64,000 bases of DNA from Bacteroidetes bacterium GWA2_40_15 (GTDB lineage Bacteria > Bacteroidota > Bacteroidia > Bacteroidales > VadinHA17): positions 1 to 64,000 of the forward strand of contig MENI01000112.1 of the NCBI GenBank assembly GCA_001768195.1, read 5' to 3'. The translations under genes were made by a program, and so were the position numbers. Below are positions 8,828 to 18,800 of this stretch, piece by piece. Each line of letters opens with the position of its first letter. The stretch's first letter is position 1. A model generated the notes under the pieces. The model had not been told where the DNA came from and made no database searches. It saw only the letters and a list, made by a program, of their open reading frames with translations.

Positions 8828-9685
8828 ATGAAAGAAGGTCTGTTAAAAGGGAAAAAAGGGATTATTTTTGGTGCCCTGAACGAAAAATCAATTGCCTGGC
8901 AGGTAGCTTTAAAAGCATGGGAACAGGGCGCAGAGATGGTATTGACCAATTCTCCGGTAGCTCTCAGGCTGGGTACTATAAATGAACTGGCTGAGATCAC
9001 AGGGAGCAGAGTTATTGCTGCTGACGCAACAAAAATGGATGATATCGAAAATCTGCTGACGGAAAGCATGAAAATTTTTGGCGATAAGTTCGATTTTATT
9101 CTTCATTCCATAGGAATGTCCCCAAACGTAAGAAAGGACATTCCTTATGAACAAACGAGCTACGAAAATATGCTGAAGACCTTTGATATCTCCGCCCTCA
9201 GCTTTCACCGGGTTCTGCAGACTGCTTATAAGCTTGATGCCATAAAAGAGTGGGGATCGGTTGTGGGATTATCTTATGTCGCCGCCCAGAGAACTTTATC
9301 AGGGTATAATGACATGGGAGATGCAAAAGCACTGCTTGAATCAATCGCCAGAAGCTTCGGATATATTTATGGACGTGACCGAAGGGTAAGGGTAAACACC
9401 GTATCGCAATCGCCGACAGTAACCACAGCCGGAAGCGGGATACACGGATTCGCATCACTTGTTGATTTCTCCGAAAGAATGTCACCTCTTGGAAATGCAA
9501 CAGCTGAGGATTGTGCAGACTACTGCGTGACACTGTTCTCTGATCTTACACGTAAGGTTACAATGCAGAATCTGTTCCACGACGGAGGATTCTCCAGCAT
9601 GGGTATGAGTCTCAAAGCAATTGAGCAGTACCAGAAGAGCTTTGATGAGTGTGATTGCGACGATAAAAAAAGTGATATTTACTAA
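8828..9685 (+). CDS. fabI: Enoyl-[acyl-carrier-protein] reductase (NADH)
   Basis: The last reductive step of each fatty-acid elongation cycle. This SDR-family protein has the cofactor-binding GALNEKSIAW (residues 15-24) and the catalytic pattern Tyr150, Tyr160, Lys167 in LSY...SGYNDMGDAK, the FabI-type Y-x6-K spacing. I start it at the ATG at 8828, which gives the family's usual N-terminus (MKEGLLKGKKG) and 285 residues. A longer frame from 8777 would overlap recN. Last gene of the operon, 22 bases before a strong terminator. Confidence 0.95.
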   Translation: MKEGLLKGKKGIIFGALNEKSIAWQVALKAWEQGAEMVLTNSPVALRLGTINELAEITGSRVIAADATKMDDIENLLTESMKIFGDKFDFILHSIGMSPNVRKDIPYEQTSYENMLKTFDISALSFHRVLQTAYKLDAIKEWGSVVGLSYVAAQRTLSGYNDMGDAKALLESIARSFGYIYGRDRRVRVNTVSQSPTVTTAGSGIHGFASLVDFSERMSPLGNATAEDCADYCVTLFSDLTRKVTMQNLFHDGGFSSMGMSLKAIEQYQKSFDECDCDDKKSDIY

Positions 9686-9706
9686 GTATAAAAACCTATT
9701 TTTCAG

Positions 9707-9737
9707 GCGGCTTACCTCTCAGGAAGCCGCTTTTTTT
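9707..9737 (+). terminator. Intrinsic terminator of the bamD-fabI operon
   Basis: GCGGCTT and AAGCCGC form a perfect seven-base-pair stem around a ten-base loop, followed directly by seven T. Confidence 0.9.
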
Positions 9738-9744
9738 ATATTTG
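9737..9744 (+). promoter_or_regulatory. Candidate -7 box for the DUF819 gene
   Basis: TATATTTG fits TAnnTTTG and begins at the last T of the preceding terminator, 24 bases before the next ATG. The -33 region would lie inside the terminator stem. Confidence 0.4.
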
Positions 9745-9767
9745 AATGTCACAAATGAGAGAATCGC

Positions 9768-11039
9768 ATGGTGAAAATTATTTTACTGGTCCTTTTCTAT
9801 TTTGCGTTTCCACTGGTAATTATTTATCTGTGCAGGCGCTGGCCTTTGCTTAAAAAACCGGGATCAATTGTTCTTGCCTATGGATTCGGGCTCCTTTTCG
9901 GAAGCGTTGGTATCCTGCCCCAGGGAAGCGATGCATATCATATGGCGCTTCATGGCCGGACATCTGTTCCAAGCGCCGAAATGGAGGCGCTAATGGCATC
10001 CGGAACAATAAGTGAGGCAGACCAATATGCCAATAGTATTGCTTCGTCGCAGGATATGCTGATTTCGGTCATTGTTCCACTGGCCTTTCCCCTGCTGCTT
10101 TTTTCCCTGAATATCAGGAGGTGGATGCGTTTTGCAAGGGAGGGATTCATCTCCATGATACTTGCCCTGATATCGGTAATAATTATTGTCAGTTCCGGGT
10201 ATTTTATTTTCAGGGAAGTGGTTCCTGAGTCATGGAAAGTTGCAGGAATGCTCGTGGGAGTATATACCGGAGGAACTCCGAATCTTGTTTCGCTGAAAGT
10301 AGCTCTCGGTGTCGATCCGAATCTTTTCGTAATGACCAGCACCTACGACATGATCCTTGGTGCAATAACAATTATATTTTTTATAACTGCAGGACCAAAG
10401 CTCTTCAGGGCAATATTGCCTCCATTTAAGCATAACGGAGGCTTTGAATTATCGGATAAAGCCATGCATGAGGCTGAGAGCTTTGAGGATTTCACAGGGA
10501 TGTTCAGAGAGGGAAGGATTGTTCCTCTTATGACGGCACTGGGTTTAGCGTTTCTGATATTTGTAATCTCATTCGGGATCAGTCTCCTGTTTCCCGGTAT
10601 TTCACAGATGGTTGTAGTTATTCTCTCAATAACTACTCTTGCAATATTAGCCTCACTGGTACCCTGGCTAAACAAAATTGAAAAGACCTTTCAGCTAGGC
10701 ATGTATTTTATCCTTGTTTTCTCATTTACAGTTGCGTCAATGGCTGATCTGAAGGTCATCTTCAGCATCGGATATCTGGGGCTGTTTGCATATATAAGCT
10801 ATGCCTATTTTGGATCTTTAGTCCTTCATATAATACTTTCAAAAATTTTCAGGGTCAATGCCGATGATTTCCTTATAACAACGACAGCTTTTGTCTTCTC
10901 ACCTCCTTTTGTTCCGGTTGTAGCCGGTGCATTGAAGAATAAGGATGTTATAATAACGGGAATAACTGTTGGGATAATCGGTTATGTAATAGGTAATTAT
11001 CTCGGGGTAGCGCTGGGTTATTTCCTGAAAGGATTCTGA
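9768..11039 (+). CDS. DUF819 family integral membrane protein
   Basis: A 423-residue polytopic membrane protein with roughly eleven to twelve hydrophobic helices. VGVYTGGTPNLVSLKVALG, with its polar residues in a membrane helix, and the C-terminal TTTAFVFSPPFVPVVAGALK are typical of DUF819. The family resembles transporters, but no substrate is established. The gene stands alone between a terminator and a long inverted repeat, so context gives no hint. Function is unknown beyond probable transport. Confidence 0.8.
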   Translation: MVKIILLVLFYFAFPLVIIYLCRRWPLLKKPGSIVLAYGFGLLFGSVGILPQGSDAYHMALHGRTSVPSAEMEALMASGTISEADQYANSIASSQDMLISVIVPLAFPLLLFSLNIRRWMRFAREGFISMILALISVIIIVSSGYFIFREVVPESWKVAGMLVGVYTGGTPNLVSLKVALGVDPNLFVMTSTYDMILGAITIIFFITAGPKLFRAILPPFKHNGGFELSDKAMHEAESFEDFTGMFREGRIVPLMTALGLAFLIFVISFGISLLFPGISQMVVVILSITTLAILASLVPWLNKIEKTFQLGMYFILVFSFTVASMADLKVIFSIGYLGLFAYISYAYFGSLVLHIILSKIFRVNADDFLITTTAFVFSPPFVPVVAGALKNKDVIITGITVGIIGYVIGNYLGVALGYFLKGF

Positions 11040-11056
11040 GAACTCTTACATCTCAT

Positions 11057-11179
11057 TTCATGAACTCACCCCCAACCCCCTCTCTACTTCGTAAAGAGGG
11101 GGCTTAAAACGTTTTTCGTAAAAGAGATCCCCCTCTTTGCGGAGCAGAGAGGGGGAAAAAAAGGGGGTGAGTTCGTGGG
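11057..11179. repeat. Long imperfect inverted repeat between convergent genes
   Basis: The left arm (11057-11103, containing GAACTCACCCCC, CCCCTCTCT and AAAGAGGGGG) and the right arm (11126-11179) are imperfect reverse complements, with smaller C/G hairpins inside each arm. It fills the gap between the DUF819 gene and the convergent barrel gene. A half copy occurs at 27654-27698. It probably folds as a bidirectional terminator. Confidence 0.75.
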
Positions 11180-11181
11180 TT

Positions 11182-12528
11182 TTAAAACAAATAATTCAAA
11201 CCAATCGAAAATCCGATATTTCCATCCTGTTTGTTAAATGATTTTCCTATATCAACAGCTATTACAAAGTTCTGGTTCATTACCGGCATTATGCTTATAC
11301 CGGCACTCTGGTGCAGTTTTTCTCCGCCGGGATTAAAATACTCTGAGAAGACCTCAAAAGGATAAACAGCTGCAAATGTTGTTGCCAGGTTGGCCGGCAT
11401 TTCTATATTATTTGTCACCAGACCCATATCATAGAAAGTACTCAGACCCAGGTAACAATCCTGGTTAAGAAATTTGAAGTAGAAAGGCTTCCACCTCAGT
11501 TCAAAATTTCCGAGGAAGAAACCATCTCCTATGACCCTGTTCCTTAAGACTCCCCTTAATGTACTTGCGCCACCGAGCCCTTCATTTGTGGCTCCGGTAA
11601 GCATGGAGGTGATGACCTGCGACTGATAAAAGAAAGGAACTTCTCCCGTGAGTGTGTTCTGATAACCAAGCCTGTAAACAAATGCCAGATCGTTCTTTAT
11701 CAGGGTAAAATACTGCCGGTAAATAATATATAACTTTGAGAAATCCCAATCATTTCCCATAAATGATGGTGCAGCCTCAATGCCCATTTCTGCCCAGATA
11801 CCCTTCATGGGATTTGGCCTGTTATCGCGGCTGTCCCACATAAGTCCGGCTTTGATGGTGTTTACCCATCCGCCATGTGATTCTTCATTTGAAATAATAT
11901 TCAAAGCCTGATATCTTTCGAACAGCCCCGGTTCATCTTCTCCAGATGGTAACTGAACATCTTTTCCTTTATTGATCTTTTCTATATCAACCGAATTGAC
12001 ATCAAAATTCTGGAATGCCAGTCCTGCAGCCCATTTTATATGGTCGCCGGCAAGCTTACCCTGTAAATCGTTTTTAAACCTGAACTGGTCCCTTTCAAAA
12101 CGATAGAACATCCTGGTCCTGTAGGGAGGAGATGAAAGGTCGTCATCAGCCCAGTCCTTATTAAAGACTGATTCATAACCATTAAATCCGTAGAAGTAAC
12201 TTGCCTTGTCAGGCAGGTAGCTGAGGTCGCTGGTCATGTGAACATTTCTGATCAGTGTATTTGATTCATACATAATCCTGTAAATACCACTTCCTTTAGT
12301 GAATCGTGAAGCTTCCATATATATGTGATCATTGAAATCCGGAAATCTGCTTCCGTCGCCATAATTGTAAAATTCGACCAGAGCTCCGTACTGGAAGCCG
12401 AGGTCAGTATCATAAGTTACGGCAGGAAGAGCACCTCCGAATTTCCATCCTGTTTTTACAGGTTTATCCTGCGCATTTAAGGATAATGAAAGCATGAAGA
12501 TCATCAAAAGGATCAGGTTTCTTTTCAT
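11182..12528 (-). CDS. BamA/TamA-family (Omp85-like) outer-membrane beta-barrel protein
   Basis: A 448-residue exported protein with a signal peptide ending in LSLNAQ near residue 20. The rest looks like transmembrane beta-strands ending in a C-terminal aromatic (SIGLNYLF), as expected for BAM substrates. GLMWDSRDNRPNPMKGIWAE and GASTLRGVLRNRV match the surface-antigen barrel domain. No POTRA repeats are seen, so this is a barrel-only member rather than BamA itself. Role (lipase or transport pore, or other) is undetermined. Confidence 0.75.
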   Translation of the reverse strand: MKRNLILLMIFMLSLSLNAQDKPVKTGWKFGGALPAVTYDTDLGFQYGALVEFYNYGDGSRFPDFNDHIYMEASRFTKGSGIYRIMYESNTLIRNVHMTSDLSYLPDKASYFYGFNGYESVFNKDWADDDLSSPPYRTRMFYRFERDQFRFKNDLQGKLAGDHIKWAAGLAFQNFDVNSVDIEKINKGKDVQLPSGEDEPGLFERYQALNIISNEESHGGWVNTIKAGLMWDSRDNRPNPMKGIWAEMGIEAAPSFMGNDWDFSKLYIIYRQYFTLIKNDLAFVYRLGYQNTLTGEVPFFYQSQVITSMLTGATNEGLGGASTLRGVLRNRVIGDGFFLGNFELRWKPFYFKFLNQDCYLGLSTFYDMGLVTNNIEMPANLATTFAAVYPFEVFSEYFNPGGEKLHQSAGISIMPVMNQNFVIAVDIGKSFNKQDGNIGFSIGLNYLF

Positions 12529-12627
12529 AAGCCCTATTTTAAGTTCAGAAGGCTAAAGATAAAGAAAAATGGAAATTAGAAACTCTTTTTTCAATATTTG
12601 CTACCTTAGGCAATTAAATTCTGTAAA

Positions 12628-13887
12628 ATGGTTATGGGTCTGTTAATTATCAATATAAAGTCCCTGATGCAGACTGAAAATGTTGCGCGTTTGAAGGTTT
12701 GCGGAAAAGATATGTCATCAGTGGGTAAGTTGGATGATGCTTATTTACTGATCAAGAATGGAGTGATAAGCGATTTCGGATCAATGGATGAAATCAGAAA
12801 AGGGATCCGTGTTTTTGAAGGCTCCGGTATAAAAGAGATTAATGCCGCCGGCAGGTTTGTTTTTCCCTCATTTTGTGATTCACATACTCATATTGTTTAT
12901 GCGGGAAGCCGCGAGAAAGAATTCTCGGACAAGATCAGTGGATTATCCTATGAAGAGATTGCCGGAAGGGGAGGAGGAATACTTAATTCTGCAAGAATAC
13001 TTCATGAAACATCTGAAACAGAACTATTTAATCAGTCAGTTGAACGTATAAATGAGATTATTGCTCTTGGTACCGGGGCTGTTGAGATCAAGAGTGGCTA
13101 CGGACTTAACCTCGGCGATGAATTAAAGATGCTCCGGGTAATCGGAAGGATTAAAGAGGTTTGCCCGCTTGAAGTCAGATCAACCTTCCTGGGAGCTCAT
13201 GCTGTTCCTGATGAATACAAACAGAGACGCGAAAGCTATGTGGACCTTATCATCAATGAAATGATACCCGTGGTGGCTTCGTATGACCTTGCCGATTATA
13301 TAGATGTCTTCTGCGACCGTGGATTCTTTACGGTTGAAGATACTGAGCGTATACTGATGGCAGGGCTTAAACATGGCCTGATCCCGAAACTGCATGCCAA
13401 TGAACTCGATTATTCGGGAGGTATCCAGACCGGAGTCAAATACAATGCACTTTCGGTTGATCATCTTGAATATACAGGTGATGAAGAGATCAGAGTACTG
13501 GCAGATTCTGATACAATGCCAACACTGCTTCCCGGATCAGCACTTTTCCTCGGATTACCTGATCCTCCCGCAAGGAAGATGATAAATGCCGGACTTCCGG
13601 TGGCTCTTGCCTCGGATTATAATCCGGGATCTTCACCTTCAGGTAATATGAAGCTTATTATGTCATTAGGATGCATCAGGCTTAAAATGCTGCCGGAGGA
13701 GGTTATAAATGCAGTTACAATCAACTCTGCATACGCGATGGGGCTTTCTGAAACACATGGATCAATTGCAAAGGGTAAAGTGGCTAATGTGTTTATAACA
13801 AAGGAGATGCCATCGTATGAGTTTATGCCGTATGCATTCGGTAGTAACCTTATTGATACTGTAATTTTAAAAGGAAGAATTATTTAA
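12628..13887 (+). CDS. hutI: Imidazolonepropionase
   Basis: The third step of histidine degradation: hydrolysis of 4-imidazolone-5-propanoate to N-formimino-glutamate. This amidohydrolase-fold enzyme has the metal-binding DSHTHIVYAG, the substrate loop GRGGGILNSARILHET, and further metal ligands in GAHAVP and LHANE. SDYNPGSSPSGNM is the HutI signature. The start may be ATG 12628 or 12634, and the difference is trivial. The formiminotransferase-cyclodeaminase follows in the same direction, but hutH and hutU are not in the window. Confidence 0.95.
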   Translation: MVMGLLIINIKSLMQTENVARLKVCGKDMSSVGKLDDAYLLIKNGVISDFGSMDEIRKGIRVFEGSGIKEINAAGRFVFPSFCDSHTHIVYAGSREKEFSDKISGLSYEEIAGRGGGILNSARILHETSETELFNQSVERINEIIALGTGAVEIKSGYGLNLGDELKMLRVIGRIKEVCPLEVRSTFLGAHAVPDEYKQRRESYVDLIINEMIPVVASYDLADYIDVFCDRGFFTVEDTERILMAGLKHGLIPKLHANELDYSGGIQTGVKYNALSVDHLEYTGDEEIRVLADSDTMPTLLPGSALFLGLPDPPARKMINAGLPVALASDYNPGSSPSGNMKLIMSLGCIRLKMLPEEVINAVTINSAYAMGLSETHGSIAKGKVANVFITKEMPSYEFMPYAFGSNLIDTVILKGRII

Positions 13888-13909
13888 TTAATATTTGCCT
13901 AAATTAAAA

Positions 13910-14001
13910 CTCTGTATAACTCTGTGAACCTCTGTGCCCCTCTGTGTAAGTTCTTATTTTGTTACACAGAGAAACACAGAGAACTCACAGAGACCACAGA
14001 G
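13910..14001. repeat. 10-bp-phased inverted repeat (CTCTGTG/CACAGAG)
   Basis: Four ten-base units beginning CTCTGT (13910-13949) are followed after twelve bases by about four units ending CACAGAG (13962-14001), so that the two arrays form one large imperfect hairpin. It lies between hutI and the formiminotransferase gene, ending 24 bases before the next ATG. Confidence 0.8.
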
Positions 14002-14025
14002 ATTATATAATATTTATATCAGTTT

Positions 14026-15729
14026 ATGGAGAAGAGAATAATTGAATGCGTCCCCAATTTCAGCGAAGGCAGGGACATGGCTGTTATTAAACAGATAACT
14101 AATGTGATAGAATCAGTTGAAGGTGTTAAACTGCTTGATGTTGACCCCGGAAGAGATACTAACAGGACAGTCGTTACCTTCGTAGGCGATCCTGATTCAG
14201 TATCTGAAGCAGCTTTCCTTGCTGTTAAGAAAGCCTCTGAACTGATTGACATGTCAAAGCATCATGGAGCGCATCCAAGAATGGGAGCCACTGATGTATG
14301 TCCTCTAATACCTGTATCCGGAATAACAATGGAAGAGACGGTGGTTTATGCCAGAAAACTTGCTGAACGTATTGGAAATGAACTGGAGATTCCAGTTTAT
14401 TGCTATGAGAATGCAGCTTCTACTGACGAAAGGAAAAATCTCGCCAGCTGCCGGGCAGGTGAATATGAAGGTCTTGATAATAAACTATCGTATCCCTCCT
14501 GGAAACCTGATTTTGGTCCTGCATCGCTAAATATAAGGGCAGGAGCTACAGCAGTAGGGGCAAGGGATTTCCTTGTGGCGTTTAATGTAAATCTCAACAC
14601 ATCCTCAGTCAGAAGGGCGAATGCAATTGCTTATGATGTGAGGGAAAAGGGGAGACCTGAGAGAGAGGGAGATTCAATTACCGGAAGAATTGTGAAAGAT
14701 GAAAATGGTGAACCTGTTATGATTCCCGGGTCGCTTAAATCAGTTAAGGCAATAGGGTGGTTCATTGAAGAATACGGAATTGCCCAGATATCAATGAACC
14801 TTACAGATATTTCGGTTACTCCTGTACATATTGCATTTGATGAAGTATGCAGGAAAGCAGAAGAGAGGGGTGTAAGAGTTACAGGATCAGAACTTGTGGG
14901 GCTTATTCCTTTGAAATCACTTCTTGATGCCGGCAGGTATTTTCTCAGGAAGCAAAAGAGATCTGCAGGTGTTTCTGATGAGGAGCTTTTAAAGATAGCT
15001 GTAAGATCAATGGGACTAAACGATATCCATCCTTTCAGAGCTGAGGAGAAAATAATAGAATATGTAATGGCAAAAAATGACAAAACGGATAGACTTATAA
15101 CAATGAGTCTTAAAAAGTTCATGGAGGAAACTGCCTCCGAATCACCTGCTCCCGGAGGTGGTTCTGTCTCAGCCTGCATGGGAGCACTGGGAGTTGCCCT
15201 TGGAACTATGGTGGCCAATCTCTCAGGCCATAAACGCGGATGGGATGAAAGATGGGAAGAGTTTTCTTCCTGGGCGGAGAAAGGTAAGGATATACAGAAC
15301 CGGCTTTTGCAACTTGTTGATGAAGATACTTTTGCCTTCAGCAGGATACTGGAAGCATCCTCGCTTCCTAAAAAGACGGAAGAAGAGATAATATTAAGAA
15401 ATGAAGCAATCCTGGATGCTACCATGAACGCAATTATGGTTCCTTTTAAAATTATGGAGACTGCTTTTTCTTCTTTAGAATTATTACAGGAAATGGTCGA
15501 AAGAGGAAATCCTGCCTCAATAACTGATGCCGGGGTGGGGGTGTTGGCTGTCAGATCATGTGTGAGAGGTGCATATCTGAACGTTTTGATCAATGCGTCA
15601 GGGCTTAAGGACAAAAAAAATGCACATTTAATAATTGAAAGCGGAAAGCAGATTGAAGTTGGAACCATTAAAAAAGAGGAGGAAATACTTAATATTATAT
15701 ACAGCAGAATTGAAAACACTAATTTATAA
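14026..15729 (+). CDS. Bifunctional glutamate formiminotransferase / formiminotetrahydrofolate cyclodeaminase
   Basis: It transfers the formimino group of formiminoglutamate (the HutI product line) to tetrahydrofolate, then deaminates it to 5,10-methenyl-THF and ammonia. Residues 1 to about 325 are the formiminotransferase (IIECVPNFSEGRD, DVDPGRDTNRTVVTF, HHGAHPRMGATDVCP). From about 345 the all-helical cyclodeaminase begins (ASESPAPGGGSVSACMGALG). The fused form is the one known from vertebrates and many Bacteroidetes. At 567 residues the length is normal. Together with hutI it routes histidine to glutamate with one-carbon recovery. Confidence 0.95.
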   Translation: MEKRIIECVPNFSEGRDMAVIKQITNVIESVEGVKLLDVDPGRDTNRTVVTFVGDPDSVSEAAFLAVKKASELIDMSKHHGAHPRMGATDVCPLIPVSGITMEETVVYARKLAERIGNELEIPVYCYENAASTDERKNLASCRAGEYEGLDNKLSYPSWKPDFGPASLNIRAGATAVGARDFLVAFNVNLNTSSVRRANAIAYDVREKGRPEREGDSITGRIVKDENGEPVMIPGSLKSVKAIGWFIEEYGIAQISMNLTDISVTPVHIAFDEVCRKAEERGVRVTGSELVGLIPLKSLLDAGRYFLRKQKRSAGVSDEELLKIAVRSMGLNDIHPFRAEEKIIEYVMAKNDKTDRLITMSLKKFMEETASESPAPGGGSVSACMGALGVALGTMVANLSGHKRGWDERWEEFSSWAEKGKDIQNRLLQLVDEDTFAFSRILEASSLPKKTEEEIILRNEAILDATMNAIMVPFKIMETAFSSLELLQEMVERGNPASITDAGVGVLAVRSCVRGAYLNVLINASGLKDKKNAHLIIESGKQIEVGTIKKEEEILNIIYSRIENTNL

Positions 15730-15762
15730 TGTTTTAAATGTTTTGAAAAAATAAATCTGATT

Positions 15763-15792
15763 TTTGTCATGTCAAATAATTATTTATTTTAG
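15763..15792 (+). promoter_or_regulatory. Candidate promoter of the susCD pair
   Basis: TTTG at 15763-15766, an 18-base spacer, then TATTTTAG at 15785-15792, one mismatch from TAnnTTTG. It would start transcription near 15800, about 30 bases before the susC ATG. Confidence 0.45.
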
Positions 15793-15830
15793 CAGTGCGA
15801 TTATTTACCATTAAACCTAAATTACATTGT

Positions 15831-18800
15831 ATGAAAAGAATCCTTATGCTTTTTTCACTGTTGCTGTTTACAGGATCTCTTGTAATAGCCCAGACAGTGC
15901 AAATTTCCGGAACTGTGACCAGTTCCGAAGACGGACTACCGGTTCCCGGTGTTTCTGTGATTGTCAAAGGAACCACTATTGGAGCCCTGACAGGAGTTGA
16001 TGGGAAATATATCCTTGCAGTTCCTCAGAATTCACAAGCATTGGTTTTCAGCTTTATCGGCTTCAGGACTTTTGAAGCTCCTATCCAGGGCAAGAATTCA
16101 ATTGATGTAACCCTCGAAACGGACCTTTTCAAAGTCGATGAGGTTGTGGTTGTAGCTTACGGTACTCAGCAAAAACGTGATATTACCGGAGCAATATCAA
16201 CAGTCTCTGGTAAGGATATCTCACTGATGCCTGTGCAGAGCTTTGACCAGGCTCTCCAGGGAAAGGCAGCAGGTGTAAACATTACGATGCCAAACGGAGT
16301 TCTGAATAACCCTCCGGTTATCAGGGTTCGTGGTTTCAACTCAATTTCATCGAGTTCAAGCCCGCTCATCGTTGTTGATGGTGTTCCGATCTTTACGGGG
16401 AACCTTTCAGGTACCAACTCTTTCCTTAATTCACTGTCAGATATAAATCCTGCTGATATTGAATCTATGGAGATCCTGAAGGATGCGTCTGCAACGGCAA
16501 TTTACGGTTCACGAGCCGCCAGCGGAGTTATTCTTATAACAACCAAGCGTGGTGCGGCCGGTAATACCAAAGTTACCTATGATGGATATGCCGGATGGAC
16601 CCAGCCTTACAATCTATTCGATGTTATGAACGCTGATCAGTATATTGAACATAAGAATCTTGCCCGTGCAAATAATCCTGCGTCAGGTCTTGGTTTTGAT
16701 TTCTTTGTTCCTACTGATGCAAATGGAAACAGAATAGACACCAAATGGTCAGATTATGTTTATCAGACCGGTTTCCAGCAGAATCATGCAATATCCATTT
16801 CAGGTGCTACTAAAAATACATCATATTACCTGTCAGTAGGTTATACTGATCAGGAAGGTATGGTACAGAAAAACAGTTATAACAGGAAGAATGCCAGGCT
16901 GAATATTGACCAGAAGGTCAATAAGTATATTTCAATCAGCGCCAATATATCCTATTCAAACGGATACAGCAAAGCTCCAAATACGGGTGCTTCTTTTGCC
17001 ACAGCGGGTGCTGCCCGTCTTGCATTTGTTCTTGCTCCGAACCTCGGACCATACGCTCTTGACGGATCGGGGAAATATAATATAAACGGTTCAGCTATCG
17101 GAAACATGGGTCAGCCCGTTGCCAACTACGGTTATTACAACCCTGTAGCGATATTTGACCTTAACAAGTTTACCACTGAGAACGACAGGTTACTGGCTAC
17201 CTTGAGCGCTACAATCGAGCCTTTCAAAGGACTTACTTTCAAAACAGTATATGGACTTGATAATGTATCAATAGAAGATAATCTTTTCCAGACCGGAGTA
17301 ACCGGTGATAGCTATGCCTCAAACGGGTTAGCTTGGAACCAGTTCAACAGGCCGAACAGGTGGACCTGGACAAATACTCTTAACTATAATGTTACCCTTT
17401 CCGAGAAGTTCAATTTAGGAGCACTTGCCGGCATTGAGGAACAGTTTACTTCAGGGAAAAGCTGGATTGGACAGAAAACGAATGTGAATGACGTTTTCTT
17501 TACAGAGTACCATGGAAGCTGGACTACCGCCGGAATGGGTACAGGAGGTTTTTATGAGAACTATTTCCTCTCATACTTCGGACGTTTGAATTTCAACTTC
17601 GACAGGAAGTATTATTTTGAAGTAACTGGCCGTAGAGATGGATTCTCCGGATTATCCGAAGGAAATAAATTCGGAAATTTCGGAGGTGCTTCAGTTATGT
17701 GGAACATATCGAAAGAGAGTTTTGCAGAAAGCCTGAACTCAATTGTTTCAGATTTGCGTCTGAAAGCCAGCTACGGCAGGGTAGGTAATATGTCAGGTAT
17801 TAATTCATATGCTTCATTATTCCTTTATAATTCGGGTGTTTATGGCGCAGTTCCTTCCTGGAACTTCAACCAGGCAGGGAATCCTGAACTTCAATGGGAA
17901 GCCAGCAGCAAGTTTGATTTAGGCTTAAGCTTTGCTCTCCTGAAGGACAGGATCCAGGCAGATATTAACTGGTATTATAATAATGTTGATGACCTTATCC
18001 TCAATGTTCCACAGTCACCTTCAAAAGGTATTCCAAACAACACTGTTCCTGCCAACATGGGAACTATGTATAATACAGGTTTTGAATTTACGGTAACTTC
18101 TTATAACATTACAGGTCCGAAACTCAACTGGACAACCAGCCTGAACCTGAGTACGCTGAAAAACGAAGTTACAGAACTTGCACCCGGTGTAACTGAAATC
18201 ATAGGCACAACAGGAGGCCTCGAGCAGACAAACAGAACCCTTGTTGGCTTACCGATTGGTAACATCTGGGCTGTTGAAACAAGAGGGGTTGATCCTGCAA
18301 CAGGAAGGAGAATATTTGTAAATGCTGCCGGGCAGGAAATCCTTTATAGTCATGAAGCCGCCAATAAATGGACGAATCGTTCAGACGGGAGCACTGCTTC
18401 TGCCATTACTCTTGCAAAAGACGGTAAGGCTTCAGGTTCTCCGCTGCCTACACTGTTCGGAGGAATTGACAACAATCTTACATACGGTAATTTTGATGCA
18501 TCCCTCAACCTTACTTACTCAATGGGGTTCTATGTATATAATGGATCCAAAGCCGGTCTGAGAGACCAGAGATGGTGGAACAACTCGGTAGAGGTGTATG
18601 AGAATGCATGGAAAACAGCCGGACAGGTAACTAATATCCCAAAACCAGTTATGAATGATAACGTATCGAACGGTTCTGCTTTCGCAATCTCAGAAAACGT
18701 TGAAAAAGGTAACTTCCTGAAAGTAAGAAGTTTCTCTGCCGGGTACTCATTCAGGAATTTCCCGGAAATCACCGGTATTGAAAGAATCAGGGTATACGGA

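Noticed and set aside
11182-12528. BamA partner for the bamD operon
   Set aside because: The protein has no POTRA domains and its gene is on the opposite strand and separately placed; it is a barrel-only Omp85 relative.
14631-15770. 379-codon minus-strand frame over the formiminotransferase-cyclodeaminase gene
   Set aside because: Serine/isoleucine-rich antisense shadow of a gene with intact motifs in the other strand; no family resemblance.
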